From Rubrobacter sp. (GTDB lineage Bacteria; Actinomycetota; Rubrobacteria; Rubrobacterales; Rubrobacteraceae), in assembly GCA_016781885.1 (NCBI GenBank), contig JADDPM010000074.1, positions 1-10,547 of the forward strand: a stretch of 10,547 bases of DNA, written 5' to 3'. Positions 1 through 6,648 of the stretch are shown piece after piece. The notes under the pieces were generated by a model. It was not told the DNA's origin. It saw nothing but the letters and a program-made list of their open reading frames with translations, and did not search any database. Numbering within the stretch: position 1 is the stretch's first letter; every line of letters begins with the position of its first letter. Position numbers and translations under genes: made by a program.

Positions 1-2
1 CT

Positions 3-176
3 ACTCCTAAACCACGCAACACACATCTAGTCGAAGCGACATCTGAGAACTTCGAGGTTCGGGAAGTATCCGCTGACAAAGTATATCTCTCCCGGAAAAA
101 CCTGAACGTCGTCCAAGCGGTAGGCGACATGCCCTTCGTCCCGTTCAAGTCGAATACCTTAAAGCATACTTACTGA
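3..176 (+). pseudogene. DDE transposase remnant (internal piece)
   Basis: An open stretch with no start codon runs from the window edge to a TGA at 174-176. It encodes about 57 residues, including EVREVSADKVYLSRKN and MPFVPFKSN. From memory, this block (a conserved Asp in SADK.YLSRKN, then PFKSN) is typical of the catalytic core of DDE transposases of the IS4/IS5/IS1182 type. The sequence after the TGA does not resume the expected transposase C-terminus in any frame I could follow, and the N-terminus lies outside the window or is lost. It is best read as a dead insertion-sequence fragment. The superfamily is fairly secure; the exact IS family is not. Confidence 0.6.
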
Positions 177-225
177 GGCTGGCATGGTGCTCGCCAACCG
201 TCCCTGAAGTCTCTTCTCTACTAAG

Positions 226-700
226 AGCACGCTCGCCGCGGCGTTCGTCACGGCCGCCTATGCGTTAGTGATGCCTATTATCTGGCAAATGGCCGACTCA
301 TTGAGCTAGGTGTGCCTCCTAGTATTGATGGTCCTGGCGATCACGGCGATGATCGTTTGTATCATCGTCGCACGTCACCTATGGGAGAGACCTGCTGACA
401 ACGAGGCCCGAGAGCAGGCCGACTTGTACAACGCCGCGACCGTGCTCACCCTAACCGTGGCGGCGCTATTCTCGTAGGCGGTGCTGTTCATGCTCGTGAC
501 GGCGAGGTTTTCTTGAAGTGCGGCTTCCTTCAATCAAACCTCGGGCACCTGGTCAGCCTCACGTAGTCAGTGAGGCCGGCCTGGATGGTGACTTCGCTGG
601 CCACGGTCGCCCGCGCTTTAGGGTCGGGGGAGATGGGGAAATGGTGCGCGAGACTACTTACGGCTACCGACAGAGACGTCGTAACGAGCCCGACAATCCC
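226..700 (+). pseudogene. decayed multi-pass membrane protein gene
   Basis: Reading from 226 gives hydrophobic segments (AAFVTAAYALVMPIIW; then a run rich in L, V, I, M, A near 310-370; then AATVLTLTVAALFS and AVLFMLVTARF). These are separated by charged stretches such as ARHLWERPADNEAREQADLY. The pattern is of three or more transmembrane helices with short loops. In-frame stops lie at 307-309, 475-477 and 514-516. Coding character then continues in another frame near 550-620 (AWMVTSLATVARALGSG) and in a third near 635-693 (EMVRETTYGYRQRRRNE, a basic C-terminal tail). Three frames and several stops mean the gene is dead. I do not recognise the family with certainty; it could be a small integral membrane protein of unknown function. 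Nothing supported lies between 700 and 829. Confidence 0.5.
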
Positions 701-829
701 GAAGGCGGCTCAGGTACGAAGTGAAGTCGGGTCGCCGTTCAACACCCTGAGGCGCGGCCAGAACGCTCCCCACCACCCGATACTTCCCGGAGCCAGAGTA
801 TTGCGGCGACAACGTTCGCGCCATCCGAG

Positions 830-857
830 TTGACTACGGACGCGCGTCCAGTACACT
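830..857 (+). promoter_or_regulatory. candidate sigma-70 type promoter for the DEAD-box helicase
   Basis: TTGACT (830-835; 5 of 6 matches to the -35 consensus) is followed after 16 bp by TACACT (852-857; 4 of 6 matches to the -10 consensus). Transcription would begin near 864, giving a leader of roughly 165-170 bases before the TTG start at 1032. The leader contains a modest potential stem (CGCCAC 966-971 with GTGGCG 989-994) and a purine-rich ribosome-binding site (GAGGAAGGA, 1012-1020). Long leaders are known for several bacterial DEAD-box helicase genes with cold or autogenous control. Applying that here is inference. Confidence 0.35.
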
Positions 858-1031
858 TAGCATGCTACGCAATCGAGAACATACGTCCACGATTCTTGAG
901 ATGCCGGATATCCGAAGCGCATCTCCTTTCTTGTGTCCTGCGCCTATCCTCTCCTGTCGAGTGGTCGCCACGACGTACGCTCCTTATGGTGGCGCCTGCT
1001 GTACACGACAAGAGGAAGGAAACATCTTATT

Positions 1032-2183
1032 TTGGCACCGCATACCCTAACCGAGGCCCCACGGGTCTCGTTCACAGATCTCCCCGTCTCCAAACCGATC
1101 CGCAGGGCCGTGGCAGATCAGGGATGGGAGATCCCGACCCCGATCCAGGCGTTGACGCTGCCCGTGCTCCTGGGCGGAGAGGACGTCGTCGGTATCGCCC
1201 AGACAGGCAGCGGCAAGACGGCTGCTTTCTCCATACCGCTGCTCGAGGTCATTGACTCGAAGACGCGGGGAGTGCAGGCCCTCGTGCTCGTGCCCACGCG
1301 GGAGCTCGCCGCACAGACTGCGGCGGAGCTTGCGAACCTCTCCCGCCACGAGCCGGTCCGCCCGGTTGTACTCTGCGGGGGCGTGCCCATAGGTCCGCAG
1401 ATCAAGGCGCTCAAGGGCCGCACGGCCACGGTCGTGGTCGGCACGCCGGGGCGCATCATCGACCATTTGCAGAGGGGCACACTCGGGCTCGGCTCGGTGC
1501 GCTACCTCGTGCTCGACGAGGCCGACCGGATGCTCGACATGGGATTCGCGCCGGACGTCGGGCGTATTCTCTCGCGCACGCCTGACGGCAGGCAGACCGC
1601 CCTCTTCTCCGCCACGATGCCCGGAGCGATACGCAGCATGGTCAAGAGCCATATGCGCTCCCCGCAGTGGCTCGCGGTAGAGTCCGGGGCGCCCACGGTC
1701 GATACCGTGGAACAGGTCTCCTATCGCGTAAACGGCCGCGACAAGACGAGCGTCCTGCGATCGCTGATCGACGCGGAGAAGGAGCCACGGGCGATCGTGT
1801 TCCGCCGGACGAAGCACGGGGCGACCAAGCTGCACCGTCAACTCGAACGGGACGGTTACAAGGCGGGCCTGTTGCACGGCGGTAAGACGCAGGCGCAGCG
1901 CACTAAGACGCTCGCCGCGTTCGTCGGGGGCCGGACACGCATCCTCATCGCGACGAACGTTGCAGCGCGCGGCCTCGACATCCCGAACGTCTCGCACGTC
2001 ATTAATTACGATCTCCCCGAAGACGTGGAGACCTATGTACACCGAATAGGACGCACGGCGCGCGCCGGCAGGGACGGGATAGCGGCAACACTCGTCAGCG
2101 AAGCCGAGAAGAGGGAGTTCGATAAGATCAAGCGCGCGTTAACCGTGGAGGTGCGCGAGAGCAGGTTGCCTGTCTCCGCCTGA
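1032..2183 (+). CDS. ATP-dependent DEAD-box RNA helicase
   Basis: Superfamily 2 RNA helicase that uses ATP to unwind or remodel short RNA duplexes, probably in ribosome assembly, mRNA decay or cold adaptation. I place the start at TTG 1032: GAGGAAGGA lies 11 bases upstream, the upstream part of the open frame shows no family character, and the protein (383 aa) then begins just before the Q motif. Visible motifs are the Q motif (Phe14 and PTPIQ 35-39), motif I AQTGSGKT (56-63), Ia PTREL (88-92), Ib TPGR (138-141), II DEAD (162-165), III SAT (193-195), V TNVAARGLDI (308-317) and VI HRIGRTARAG (337-346). Both RecA-like domains are complete. The protein stops about 37 residues after motif VI, so it lacks the long basic or RNA-binding tail of DeaD/CsdA and is nearer a minimal RhlE-type core. 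It is a lone gene, convergent with the hydrolase. The family is certain; the specific cellular role is unknown. Confidence 0.95.
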   Translation: MAPHTLTEAPRVSFTDLPVSKPIRRAVADQGWEIPTPIQALTLPVLLGGEDVVGIAQTGSGKTAAFSIPLLEVIDSKTRGVQALVLVPTRELAAQTAAELANLSRHEPVRPVVLCGGVPIGPQIKALKGRTATVVVGTPGRIIDHLQRGTLGLGSVRYLVLDEADRMLDMGFAPDVGRILSRTPDGRQTALFSATMPGAIRSMVKSHMRSPQWLAVESGAPTVDTVEQVSYRVNGRDKTSVLRSLIDAEKEPRAIVFRRTKHGATKLHRQLERDGYKAGLLHGGKTQAQRTKTLAAFVGGRTRILIATNVAARGLDIPNVSHVINYDLPEDVETYVHRIGRTARAGRDGIAATLVSEAEKREFDKIKRALTVEVRESRLPVSA

Positions 2184-2513
2184 AGACCGTACTGCGCCCT
2201 GCTGCCAAGAACTCCGTAGCTATGCCGGGCTCTGTATAGACAGTGGAGGAGGCGCGGAGCTCAGTAAGACGCCTGTCCCCTACACCTGGAGAACCCCAAC
2301 CAGGATCCAGGCCCTTTCAACATAAGACCTTCTGTTTGGGTAGTCGTGGTCTAAATCATCGGCTCGACTAGATCTGGATATGAACTATAGGATGAGCTGG
2401 AAGCCTCGTAGGAGCAACCTACTCCCCTCCAAACCCAGCCTCTCGTCAGAGACACTCACCGCGGGACCGGAGGAGCAGCTCCCGGTGCGCGCCACGGGCG
2501 GGGGCTCCGAGCT
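2184..2513. other. intergenic region between convergent genes
   Basis: This is a 330-base gap where helicase and hydrolase transcription converge. I see no gene. Weak hairpins are present: 2285-2289 with 2300-2304 (CCTGG/CCAGG), 2408-2412 with 2418-2422 (GTAGG/CCTAC), and 2466-2486, where ACCG plus GGAG pair with CTCC plus CGGT around a CAG loop with a two-base bulge. The last lies about 30 bases beyond the hydrolase stop and could help end its transcript, but no T-run follows on either strand, so I do not call a terminator. Confidence 0.4.
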
Positions 2514-3554
2514 CTAGGAGGGTGCGGCGGCGGAGAGGAGACGGCAGAACTCCGCGAGCCGCTCCTCCGCCCAGAAGCGCCCTTCGTTCTTCTCGGCCGA
2601 GACGAAGGCGACGTGTCCACCGTGTTGCGGTGCAGCCATCGCGACCGCCGGATTGCCGGAGACCTCCGAGCGCAGCATCGGCTCGAAGGGCACCAGGGGA
2701 TCATCCTGAGCATGGATGATGAACGCCGGCACCCGTATGCGCGGGACGAAGGAGATGGCGCTGGAGCGGGCGTAGTAGTCCTCGGCGTCGGCGAAGCCGC
2801 CGTGCGGGGCGGTATAGATCTCATCGAAGTCGCGGATGGTGCGCAGGTGTTCCAATCCGCGGACGTCGTAGAGCCCTGGGTAGAGCTCCTTCTTTCGCTC
2901 GACGAGCCGGCGCAGGCCGCGCACGAACCCCCGCTGATAGAGGCGGTTTGAGGGCTTCTCAAGGGTGCTCGCCGTCTCCTTCAGATCCAGGGCGGACGAG
3001 ACGGCGCACACGCCCAGGAGCGCCGGCGGCGCGCCCTCCCCCATCTCCCCGGCCATCTTCAAAGCGAGGTTGCCGCCCATGGAGAAGCCCGCGACCACGA
3101 CGCGGAGAAGACCGTCGCGTCCCACCAGTTCGCGTGTCACGGCCGTTAGGTCACTCGACATCCCGCTGTGGTAGAGCGTTGGGGTGAGGTGCTCAGTTCC
3201 GCCGCAGTTGCGCTGGTTGAGGCGCACCACGTTCGCGCCCGTCCGGTAGGCTAGACGCGTAGCTCCGAGAACGTAAGGGGCGTCGGCGCTCCCGCCGAGA
3301 CCATGCACGAGTATCACGGTTACCCGGTCCTTCCGGTTCTCGTGCCAGCGGCAGCGGGCGAGGAGGCGAACCCCCGGCTCGACCTCGAACAGACGCGCCT
3401 CGTCCGGGTAGGCGCGGAAGCGGCGAGGCCACGCCCAACCAGCGAGCGTCTGGGCGTGCCCGCCGGGAAGCAGCGGATGCGGCCGGAACGGTTTCGCCGC
3501 GAGCACGCGTGCGCTCGTCTCCCCGCTGGTTGTGACTCTATCACTTCGATCCAC
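2514..3554 (-). CDS. alpha/beta hydrolase, YheT-like family
   Basis: Predicted cytosolic serine hydrolase of the YheT/COG0429 group (esterase or lipase-like; the natural substrate is unknown). The start is GTG at 3554, 346 aa. An AAAGGA ribosome-binding site sits about six bases upstream, and the 17 extra residues available from an upstream codon at 3605 look like leader translation. Visible features are the N-terminal family signature RPHPLLPGGHAQT (24-36), the oxyanion-loop block LVHGLGGSADAPY (82-94), the nucleophile elbow GFSMGGN with Ser158, the acid region AQDDPLVPFEP (Asp284/285), and the HGGHVAF block with catalytic His314. The Ser-Asp-His triad and the usual family length are intact. 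There is no signal peptide or membrane helix. It is a single gene with no operon partner. About 350 bases upstream of it are noncoding. Confidence 0.9.
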   Translation of the reverse strand: MDRSDRVTTSGETSARVLAAKPFRPHPLLPGGHAQTLAGWAWPRRFRAYPDEARLFEVEPGVRLLARCRWHENRKDRVTVILVHGLGGSADAPYVLGATRLAYRTGANVVRLNQRNCGGTEHLTPTLYHSGMSSDLTAVTRELVGRDGLLRVVVAGFSMGGNLALKMAGEMGEGAPPALLGVCAVSSALDLKETASTLEKPSNRLYQRGFVRGLRRLVERKKELYPGLYDVRGLEHLRTIRDFDEIYTAPHGGFADAEDYYARSSAISFVPRIRVPAFIIHAQDDPLVPFEPMLRSEVSGNPAVAMAAPQHGGHVAFVSAEKNEGRFWAEERLAEFCRLLSAAAPS

Positions 3555-3884
3555 GAGTTCCTTTCCTCTTTCGGTGGTACCTGATCGACAGCGCGCCGGA
3601 TTCAAGGAAACCGTGGCGAAACAAATCAGGCTCGCTGCACGCCAGCCCCACGTAGAACCTTTGAGAAATAGAGCGCTCCACCCCGTAAGGCAAGCGCCGA
3701 TAACGATAACTCACTATTCGCTCTTGCGCGTATCTCACCGAGCACGGTAGAGCAGTCACGGAATCGCGTCTCTCTAGCTTCAGAATACCTTGCGCAGACC
3801 ACTACCCTCCTCCCCACGTGTGCAGTACTAAATACCTCTGCACACCCTCCGAGGGCTCTCTGGCGATTCTACATTTCGTTTGCG
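3555..3884. other. intergenic region upstream of the hydrolase
   Basis: About 330 bases lie between the hydrolase start and the tRNA-derived site. Short open frames exist on both strands, but none has a recognisable product, and they shadow one another. I could not place a hydrolase promoter with useful spacing. No insertion-sequence or gene remnant is recognisable here. Confidence 0.4.
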
Positions 3885-3904
3885 AATTGCAGTATTTACA
3901 GGAG

Positions 3905-3950
3905 TGGAGCCGAGGGGATTCGAACCCTGACCTCCACCGTGCAAAGGCGG
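3905..3950 (-). tRNA. truncated tRNA-Ala(UGC): 3' half only, likely attachment-site remnant
   Basis: Read on the minus strand this is the 3' half of a tRNA: anticodon stem CCGCC/GGTGG (3950-3946 and 3938-3934) enclosing the loop TTTGCAC, with anticodon TGC (alanine); variable region AGGTC; T loop TTCGAAT (3925-3919); then the 3' acceptor strand CGGCTCC with discriminator A at 3905. No D arm or 5' acceptor strand precedes it, so it cannot be a working tRNA. The 5' T stem is one G short (AGGG before TTCGAAT, against CCCCT after it), so the T stem pairs imperfectly, consistent with decay. No CCA is encoded. Such 3' halves are left when integrative elements recombine into tRNA genes. Confidence 0.75.
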
Positions 3951-3956
3951 CACGGT
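3936..3956. repeat. 7-7-7 inverted repeat over the anticodon loop: putative att core
   Basis: ACCGTGC (3936-3942) and GCACGGT (3950-3956) form a perfect 7-bp inverted repeat around the seven bases AAAGGCG (3943-3949). The repeat overlaps the anticodon arm of the truncated tRNA-Ala but uses bases beyond it on the element side. Tyrosine recombinases that target tRNA genes commonly cross over at the anticodon loop, between inverted core-binding sites spaced by a 6-8 bp overlap. The geometry fits that, but no integrase gene is in the window. Confidence 0.5.
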
Positions 3957-3984
3957 AGTTTGCCAGAGGTTTCTGGAGCTTGCA

Positions 3985-4011
3985 AAATATCTGCAAATTA
4001 ACGTATTTGCA
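3985..4011. repeat. AT-rich inverted repeat and possible integrase arm-type site
   Basis: TGCAAAT (3992-3998) and ATTTGCA (4005-4011) are a perfect 7-bp inverted repeat with a 6-base spacer. The overlapping stretch AAATATCTGCAAATTA (3985-4000) resembles TAAATACTGCAATT read on the minus strand at 3898-3885, on the other side of the tRNA fragment. The local base composition is much more AT-rich than the rest of the window. Repeated short motifs flanking a core site are expected of recombinase arm sites; calling them that is inference. Confidence 0.3.
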
Positions 4012-4062
4012 TATCGGCGCTTTTCTCAAGTATTCAGGAGATTTACTCAGATTGCTGCACAT

Positions 4063-4203
4063 ATGATGCAAGACGTGACCGCCCTGGCACACTTCCTGGA
4101 AGCCCTGGCAACGGTGGCCTCTTCGCGGGGGGAGGCGCAGCGCTCGGCGATCCTACTCGGCAGCGCGGAGGGCTCGCTGAGGGTGGTCGGGCCACCCGTC
4201 TAA
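4063..4203 (+). pseudogene. probable C-terminal remnant of a TPR-type transcriptional regulator
   Basis: An open run of 46 codons ending in TAA at 4201-4203 encodes ALAHFLEALATVASSRGE followed by AQRSAILLGSAEGSLRVVG. From memory, this helical repeat pattern (LE.LA.VA..RG....A..LLG.AE.LR...G) resembles the C-terminal helices of large LuxR-type or AfsR/SARP-type ATPase regulators of actinobacteria. No ATPase or DNA-binding domain is nearby, and the preceding sequence is AT-rich att-like DNA, so it is not a complete gene. The IS630-like remnant begins at its stop codon, which suggests the insertion cut the gene here. The family call is tentative. Confidence 0.35.
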
Positions 4204-4712
4204 ACTACTTCCCCAAACCATTCCTCTACATAGGAACGCCCTGTGGCCGAGGTGCGCGCCGCTCTCGGTGAAGCCGCTTTTGAGGAGGGCGGGAGCGAGT
4301 GCGAGCGATAACCTTCAAGCATGAGGTGGAATGACGAATGGATCGCTTCAGGGGTGCTATCGTTGGGAATCCTGCCCCTCGCTCCGACCATGACCGACTG
4401 TCGGAAGCTCTTATAGGCCTGAAGGTTGTCCATCACCACAGCTCACTCAGGCCGCAGCTCGGGCACGAACACGTGCTCTAGGTAGACCTCGAAGACCTCC
4501 CTCATGATACTACCCTCAATCGCCAGGCAAGTTCGCATTCCCTCAAGGGTCATGCTTGCCAGCAGTGCCGAGTCTTGCTGCGGTTGCGTGCCACCGAGCA
4601 ATACGCCCGCTCATTACGGCGCGCCCAAGCGTACAAGGGGATCGGCGACATGCTCGTACCTAGATGGTCGATGCTAGGATCTGTCCGAAAACAGCACCAT
4701 TGGGTGATGTTT
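4200..4712 (-). pseudogene. IS630-type transposase remnant (middle to C-terminal part)
   Basis: Minus-strand translation in changing frames gives, in order, TSMSPIPLYAWARRNERAY and CSVARNRSK; then, after a frameshift, LLASMTLEGMRTCLAIEGS and VFEVYLEHVFVPELRPE; then an in-frame stop and AVVMDNLQAYKSFRQ. From memory this is the middle of the DDE catalytic domain of IS630-family transposases, whose usual text is close to LYGWA..GERAYGSVPRNRGK..TLLASMTLEGM and VVMDNL.AHK. The second catalytic Asp (VMDN) survives. The expected LP.YSPDLNPIE block with the catalytic Glu is not recognisable downstream. A degenerate open frame ends at TAG 4202-4200. At least one frameshift and one stop make it inactive. 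Confidence 0.65.
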
Positions 4713-4916
4713 ATCGGCGCGCATGACGCAGACCATGTCCCGATGGACGCGCGTTAAACGTCGGCGTGGAGGCGCGGTGGGCCGACCAGCCGGGTGCTCG
4801 GGCCAAAGGTAGAGTTGTGGTCGGATGGGCTTTGACGTTCCGGCCGCTCGTCGCGCCCCTCCTGCTCTTAAAGCGGTTTGCGAAACGCCTGCAATCCTCC
4901 TGCGACGCTTTGGGGC
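4713..4916. other. unassigned spacer between opposed IS630 halves
   Basis: About 200 bases lie between the minus-strand and plus-strand transposase pieces. Open frames exist on both strands but none is recognisable. It may hold the decayed 5' noncoding end and terminal repeat of the plus-strand element and the lost upstream part of the minus-strand element. I could not identify a terminal inverted repeat. Confidence 0.3.
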
Positions 4917-5432
4917 ATGAACGCCTACTCAAAGGACCTCAGGAATAAGGTGCTCGCCGCCCCGTCGAGCGTGGCATCCCAAGGAGGGAGGTGTGTCGGA
5001 GCTGTTGGGTATCTCGCTGCTGGCGACCACCATCTCGCGCTACTACGTCAAGCTGAAGGCCTCCGGAGAAGAGACCTCGCCCCAAAGAGAGCCCTCCCCG
5101 GGCGAGCCCTCCCCGGGCCGCAAAGCCAAGATCCTCGACACAGCCCCCCGCCTCCTCCTACAAGAATGTGCCTTGTGGCGCCAGCTCGAAGAGAACGACA
5201 CACGGCTACCCTCAAAGAGCACCGCGAGATGTTCGAGAAGGAGCAGAGCAGGGGGGTTTTCCGTCTCCGTGGCGACGATGAGAGCCGCGCCGCGGTACGC
5301 AAGAAGCTCGCGGATGGACTTTCAAAAAAAAGATCGCTGGGAGCCTCTGAGAGGGACGAGCAAAGAAGGTCAGAGGGCAGTGTCGATTGTCTTCTGGAAG
5401 AAAAAAGAAAAGCTCAGATTTACGCAGCATAA
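4917..5432 (+). pseudogene. IS630-type transposase remnant (N-terminal half)
   Basis: From ATG 4917 the text is MNAYSKDLRNKVLAA. Frame changes then give VERGIPRREV, VSELLGIS with ISRYYVKLKASGEE, PGRKAKILDTAPRLL, TATLKEHREMFEKEQ and finally KKRSLGASERDEQRR near 5325-5370. This is the N-terminal order of IS630-family transposases: an HTH domain, a linker, a PGRK.K.L segment, then the KKSL.A.ERDE lead into the catalytic domain. At least three frame changes are needed, and the catalytic Asp/Glu part is missing. It ends 0-60 bases from the dhaM stop, so dhaM survived an insertion just beyond its 3' end. The opposite orientation to the 4200-4712 piece implies two elements or an inversion. Confidence 0.7.
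5089..5118 (+). repeat. 15-bp perfect tandem duplication inside the IS630 remnant
   Basis: GAGCCCTCCCCGGGC occurs twice back to back (5089-5103 and 5104-5118) and encodes EPSPG twice without changing frame. It is probably a replication-slippage duplication in a gene no longer under selection. Confidence 0.85.
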
Positions 5433-5831
5433 TTACTCTTCGTTGTATAACTTGAGCTCGGTGCGCGCCTCCTCTGCCGCCTCCGTGCACTCGTCGGCGT
5501 CTGCCCCCGTCGAGGCCAGGACCGCCGCCGCGAAAGCCCCCTCGACGAACGGCGCATCCACGAGTCGCACCTTCTGCTTATGTTCCGGTTCTAATACATC
5601 TAGAACGGTCTCGGCAGAGAGCACAGCGCTACCTATATCCATGAAGACCAGCACCTCATCGGCATCTAAACCTTCTATGGCTTCCTTGATTCTCTCCGGG
5701 TCCGTTCCGAGTGCCCCATCGGTATCGCCGCCGACCGCCGCAACCTCGACCTCCCCAGCCATGTGCCGCAGGAGCTCCGCGGTGCCCTCTGCTATGGCCG
5801 AGCTGTGGGAGACGAGCACGAGACCAACCAC
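5433..5831 (-). CDS. dhaM: dihydroxyacetone kinase phosphotransfer subunit DhaM (single EIIA-Man-like domain)
   Basis: Cytosolic PTS protein that takes a phosphoryl group from phospho-HPr and passes it to ADP held on DhaL. GTG start at 5831, 132 aa. AGGAG lies six to seven bases upstream inside the last codons of dhaL, and the start is one base after the dhaL TAA, so translation is probably coupled. Motifs are LVLVSHS with phosphoryl-accepting His9, GGDTDGALGTD (34-44), MDIGSA (64-69) and LVDAPFVEGA (90-99), all typical of the mannose-type EIIA fold. E. coli DhaM carries extra HPr and EI-like domains. This one ends after the EIIA domain, so it must use separate HPr and Enzyme I, which are encoded about 2.4 kb upstream. 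It is the last gene of the cluster. A T-rich tract follows, without a clear hairpin. Confidence 0.93.
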   Translation of the reverse strand: MVGLVLVSHSSAIAEGTAELLRHMAGEVEVAAVGGDTDGALGTDPERIKEAIEGLDADEVLVFMDIGSAVLSAETVLDVLEPEHKQKVRLVDAPFVEGAFAAAVLASTGADADECTEAAEEARTELKLYNEE

Positions 5832-5832
5832 G

Positions 5833-6462
5833 TTATGCTCCTAAAGCCCGGGCCGCAGCGTCGAGGAGCAGGTAGGAGGAGCGGGCGCCCGGGTCCATGT
5901 GGCCCGCGGCCCGAGCGCCAAGGTAACTAGCCAGGCCCCTGTTCGCGGTCAGGGGGACCGTCGCCCCCGCTCCCTCCCCCGCAGAGTCCGCCGCCGCCCG
6001 CAACACCTCGCCCACGCCTTTGCCGGAGCTGGCGGCCTCCTTAGCAGCCCTGGCGGCGGGCTCCAGCGCGTCCACCATCGTCTTGTCTCCCACCTCGGAC
6101 TTGCCGCGCTGCTTTACACCAGCCGCCGCCGCCTCGATCGCCGCCGCCACGTCCTCCGCCGAGAGCTCCTCCTTCTCCGATAGCGCCGTGGAAGCCCGCA
6201 GAAACGCCGTGCCGTAGAGAGGGCCGGCGGCGCCGCCGACCTTGTTTATTAGTGCCATCGAACAGGACTTGAGGATATCGGACGGAGTCTCGGGGTTCGT
6301 GGCGGCCAGGCGTTCGAGGGCAGCTTGGAAGCCGCGGTGCATGTTGTTGCCATGATCGCCATCGCCGATCTCCGAGTCCAGCTGGGTCAGGTGCCGGCGA
6401 TGCTCCTCCATCGCGGTGGCCATCTCCTGTATCACGCTAAGCGTGTCTCTCGTCGCTCCCAA
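5833..6462 (-). CDS. dhaL: dihydroxyacetone kinase ADP-binding subunit DhaL
   Basis: Nucleotide-binding subunit of PTS-dependent dihydroxyacetone kinase. ADP stays bound as a cofactor, is phosphorylated by DhaM and passes the phosphate to the substrate on DhaK. 209 aa, the normal length. TTG start at 6462, with the GGGAGGGG ribosome-binding site seven bases upstream lying in the last codons of an acyl-CoA synthetase remnant. The magnesium-binding aspartates are visible as LDSEIGDGDHG (Asp29, Asp34, Asp36), with the same spacing as E. coli 30/35/37. Other family blocks are KVGGAAGPLYGTAF, GKSEVGDKTMVDALEP and the C-terminal LTANRGLASYLGARAAGHMDPG. The reading frame is intact. It is separated from dhaK by 186 bases, which is unusual, since these two genes normally abut. 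Confidence 0.95.
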   Translation of the reverse strand: MGATRDTLSVIQEMATAMEEHRRHLTQLDSEIGDGDHGNNMHRGFQAALERLAATNPETPSDILKSCSMALINKVGGAAGPLYGTAFLRASTALSEKEELSAEDVAAAIEAAAAGVKQRGKSEVGDKTMVDALEPAARAAKEAASSGKGVGEVLRAAADSAGEGAGATVPLTANRGLASYLGARAAGHMDPGARSSYLLLDAAARALGA

Positions 6463-6466
6463 GATC

Positions 6467-6625
6467 CTACCCCTCCCGCTCGATGAGTCCTTTGCGTACC
6501 TCGTGCTTCAGCACCTTACCTAAGGCGTTCCACGGCAATGCAGGGACAAACACGACCTCGCCGCGCGGCCTCGTGTAGCTCGCCAAGTCATTACGACAGA
6601 ATTTATCTTCTTCTCGGAAGGATCC
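6467..6625 (-). pseudogene. C-terminal remnant of an AMP-forming acyl-CoA synthetase
   Basis: The minus frame ending at TAG 6469-6467 encodes FREEDKFCRNDLASYTRPRG followed by EVVFVPALPWNALGKVLKHE and VRKGLIEREG. This is the C-terminal domain of AMP-dependent acyl-CoA ligases (family text near FCR..LA.YK.PR.VVFV..LPRNA.GKVLK..LR), including the A10-motif lysine in NALGKVLK that normally contacts the acyl-adenylate. Only about 50 residues remain; the adenylate-forming core is absent. The frame runs open back into the end of dhaK but has no family character beyond about 6625. It fills the gap between dhaK and dhaL, and its last codons supply the dhaL ribosome-binding site. It is not functional as an enzyme. 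Confidence 0.75.
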
Positions 6626-6648
6626 GGGTACCCTGTTATCTTCTCTTG

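Noticed and set aside
1047..2042. Long minus-strand ORF (331 codons) opposite the helicase
   Set aside because: It lies antisense to a gene with all DEAD-box motifs. Its translation has an arginine-rich, low-complexity look typical of a high-GC shadow frame.
2456..2962. 168-codon minus ORF overlapping the hydrolase 3' end
   Set aside because: It is a serine/proline/arginine-rich shadow of the hydrolase in another frame, with no domain.
3905..3980. A complete functional tRNA-Ala gene
   Set aside because: The D arm and 5' acceptor strand are missing upstream of 3950, and the T stem is one base short.
3802..4092. 96-codon minus ORF running through the tRNA scar
   Set aside because: It includes the tRNA half translated as RWRSGFESPRLH, a well-known artefact of tRNA 3' ends. 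No other support.
5390..5432. Rho-independent terminator after dhaM
   Set aside because: On the minus strand there is a T-rich tract (CTTTTCTTTTTTC), but no GC-rich stem precedes it.
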